Source: Nitrososphaerota archaeon (GTDB taxonomy: Archaea; Thermoproteota; Nitrososphaeria; Nitrososphaerales; Nitrosopumilaceae). From it: a DNA stretch of 5,560 nucleotides. The stretch spans positions 1 to 5,560 of the forward strand of contig JAANXC010000045.1 in NCBI GenBank assembly GCA_018263495.1, read 5' to 3'. Numbering within the stretch: position 1 is the stretch's first letter; every line of letters starts with the position of its first letter. The translations under genes and the position numbers were made by a program. The notes under the pieces are model-generated. The model did no database searches and had not been told where the DNA came from. It saw only the letters and a program-made list of their open reading frames with translations. Positions 4,946-5,560 of the stretch are shown one piece after another.

Positions 4946-5560
4946 AGAACACCAATCTCTGCCTCTGGAGGAATCCCAATTTTTTCAACAAAAATTTCAC
5001 CGCACACATCTGTTCTTTTTGGCATACCAACCTTCATTCTATGAAATGTTACTGTTATGTTAGCTGTAACATGTGGTAAATTTTTGTTTCCAGTATCTGG
5101 ATCTACACCAGAAGGAACATCAACAGCTAGTTTGAATGCATTTGATTTGTTGATAAATGTAATAGCAGATGCTTGTGGCTCCCTTATTTCACCTGAAATT
5201 CCAGTTCCTAAAATTCCATCAATTATTATATCAAACTTGTCCAAAGTGTTAAGAAGTTCAAAATTTCCACCAGTAAGTAATTTTATTGATTCCATTTTTT
5301 CTAACAAATTCCAGTTCCATGAACATTCTTCTGATCTAATATTATCCGGCTCGCCCAAAAGAAAAACAGTTACGCTTGATCCATATCCTGCTAAATGCCG
5401 TGCAATTACTAAACCATCACCACCATTATTTCCCAGTCCAGCAAAAACTAGAATGTTTTTTGATTTAACATCTCCAAATTTTTCTACCAGTATTTTTGTC
5501 GCTCCCGCACCAGCATTTTCCATCATAAATTTTCTCAAAAACCCCATCTGATGACCATTT
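4942..5560 (-). CDS. nnrE: NAD(P)H-hydrate epimerase, YjeF N-terminal domain protein (5' end outside window)
   Basis: NnrE interconverts the R and S forms of NAD(P)HX, the hydrated and inactive form of NAD(P)H, so that a dehydratase (NnrD) can restore it. Counting from the internal Met at 5547, the motifs are MMENAGAGA (8-16), the nucleotide-binding GLGNNGGDGLVIARHL (37-52), IIDGILGTG (108-116) and AVDVPSGVDPDTG (141-153). D143 is the likely catalytic aspartate. ATG 5547 is probably not the start: the frame stays open to the window edge, reading NGHQ before that Met, and family members have a helix of 15-20 residues ahead of the MENAG motif. The protein ends after the YjeF_N domain, so it is a stand-alone epimerase rather than an NnrE-NnrD fusion, and the dehydratase must be encoded elsewhere. 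Its TGA overlaps the ATG of the MBL gene by 4 bp, making it an upstream gene of the MBL-cobT operon. Confidence 0.93.
   Translation of the reverse strand, partial: NGHQMGFLRKFMMENAGAGATKILVEKFGDVKSKNILVFAGLGNNGGDGLVIARHLAGYGSSVTVFLLGEPDNIRSEECSWNWNLLEKMESIKLLTGGNFELLNTLDKFDIIIDGILGTGISGEIREPQASAITFINKSNAFKLAVDVPSGVDPDTGNKNLPHVTANITVTFHRMKVGMPKRTDVCGEIFVEKIGIPPEAEIGVL
4950..4953 (-). promoter_or_regulatory. Shine-Dalgarno-like site for the MBL hydrolase gene
   Basis: GGTG, within TTGGTG, lies four bases before the ATG at 4945 and inside the 3' end of nnrE. Together with the ATGA overlap it supports this start and translational coupling. The spacing is slightly short. Confidence 0.4.

Noticed and set aside
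5545..5547. ATG as the nnrE start
   Set aside because: The frame continues upstream to the window edge and the usual N-terminal helix before the MENAG motif would be missing.
5057..5551. Open frame of 164 codons on the plus strand
   Set aside because: It lies entirely antisense to nnrE, whose protein has clear conserved motifs; the plus-strand product shows none and no promoter precedes it.

Overview
The window looks like chromosomal DNA from a marine ammonia-oxidising archaeon (Nitrososphaerota/Thaumarchaeota, Nitrosopumilus-like). The evidence is AT-rich sequence, archaeal-type ribosomal proteins S13 and S4, an archaeal CobT (the TIGR00303/UPF0284 type, not the bacterial CobT type), TATA boxes about 25 bp upstream of start codons, and gene starts without Shine-Dalgarno sites at the heads of transcription units. 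The genus is inferred from general resemblance and no search was run.

Layout. Positions 1-96 hold the first 32 codons of a minus-strand gene that runs off the left edge. It is unidentified and possibly a small DNA-binding regulator. A 103-bp divergent intergenic region (97-199) carries one TATA-like element for each direction, each placed so that the mRNA would begin at or next to the start codon. On the plus strand follow rps13 (TTG start; tail built from two different 24-bp tandem arrays), rps4 nine bases later, and then glmS, which has its own probable promoter in the 51-bp gap. On the minus strand, reading from the right edge, are nnrE (5' end outside the window), a short metallo-beta-lactamase-fold hydrolase, and cobT. 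These three form a tightly packed operon, with a 4-bp ATGA overlap and then a 2-bp gap. The two units converge and overlap by 14 bp at the ends of glmS and cobT (3267-3280).

Functions. The left half covers small-subunit ribosome assembly (S13, S4) and the first committed step of amino-sugar synthesis (GlmS), which supplies UDP-GlcNAc for glycans and surface protein glycosylation. The right half looks like metabolite repair and cofactor chemistry. NnrE epimerises damaged NAD(P)HX, the MBL protein probably hydrolyses or oxidises a small thioester or persulfide, and CobT activates the lower-ligand base of cobalamin using nicotinate mononucleotide. A link through nicotinate/nicotinamide nucleotides is possible but inferred.

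No mobile element, CRISPR array, tRNA/rRNA gene or clear new system is visible. The most unusual items are the duplicated repeat arrays in the S13 tail, the paired leaderless divergent promoters with a TTG-started ribosomal gene, and the interlocked convergent 3' ends.
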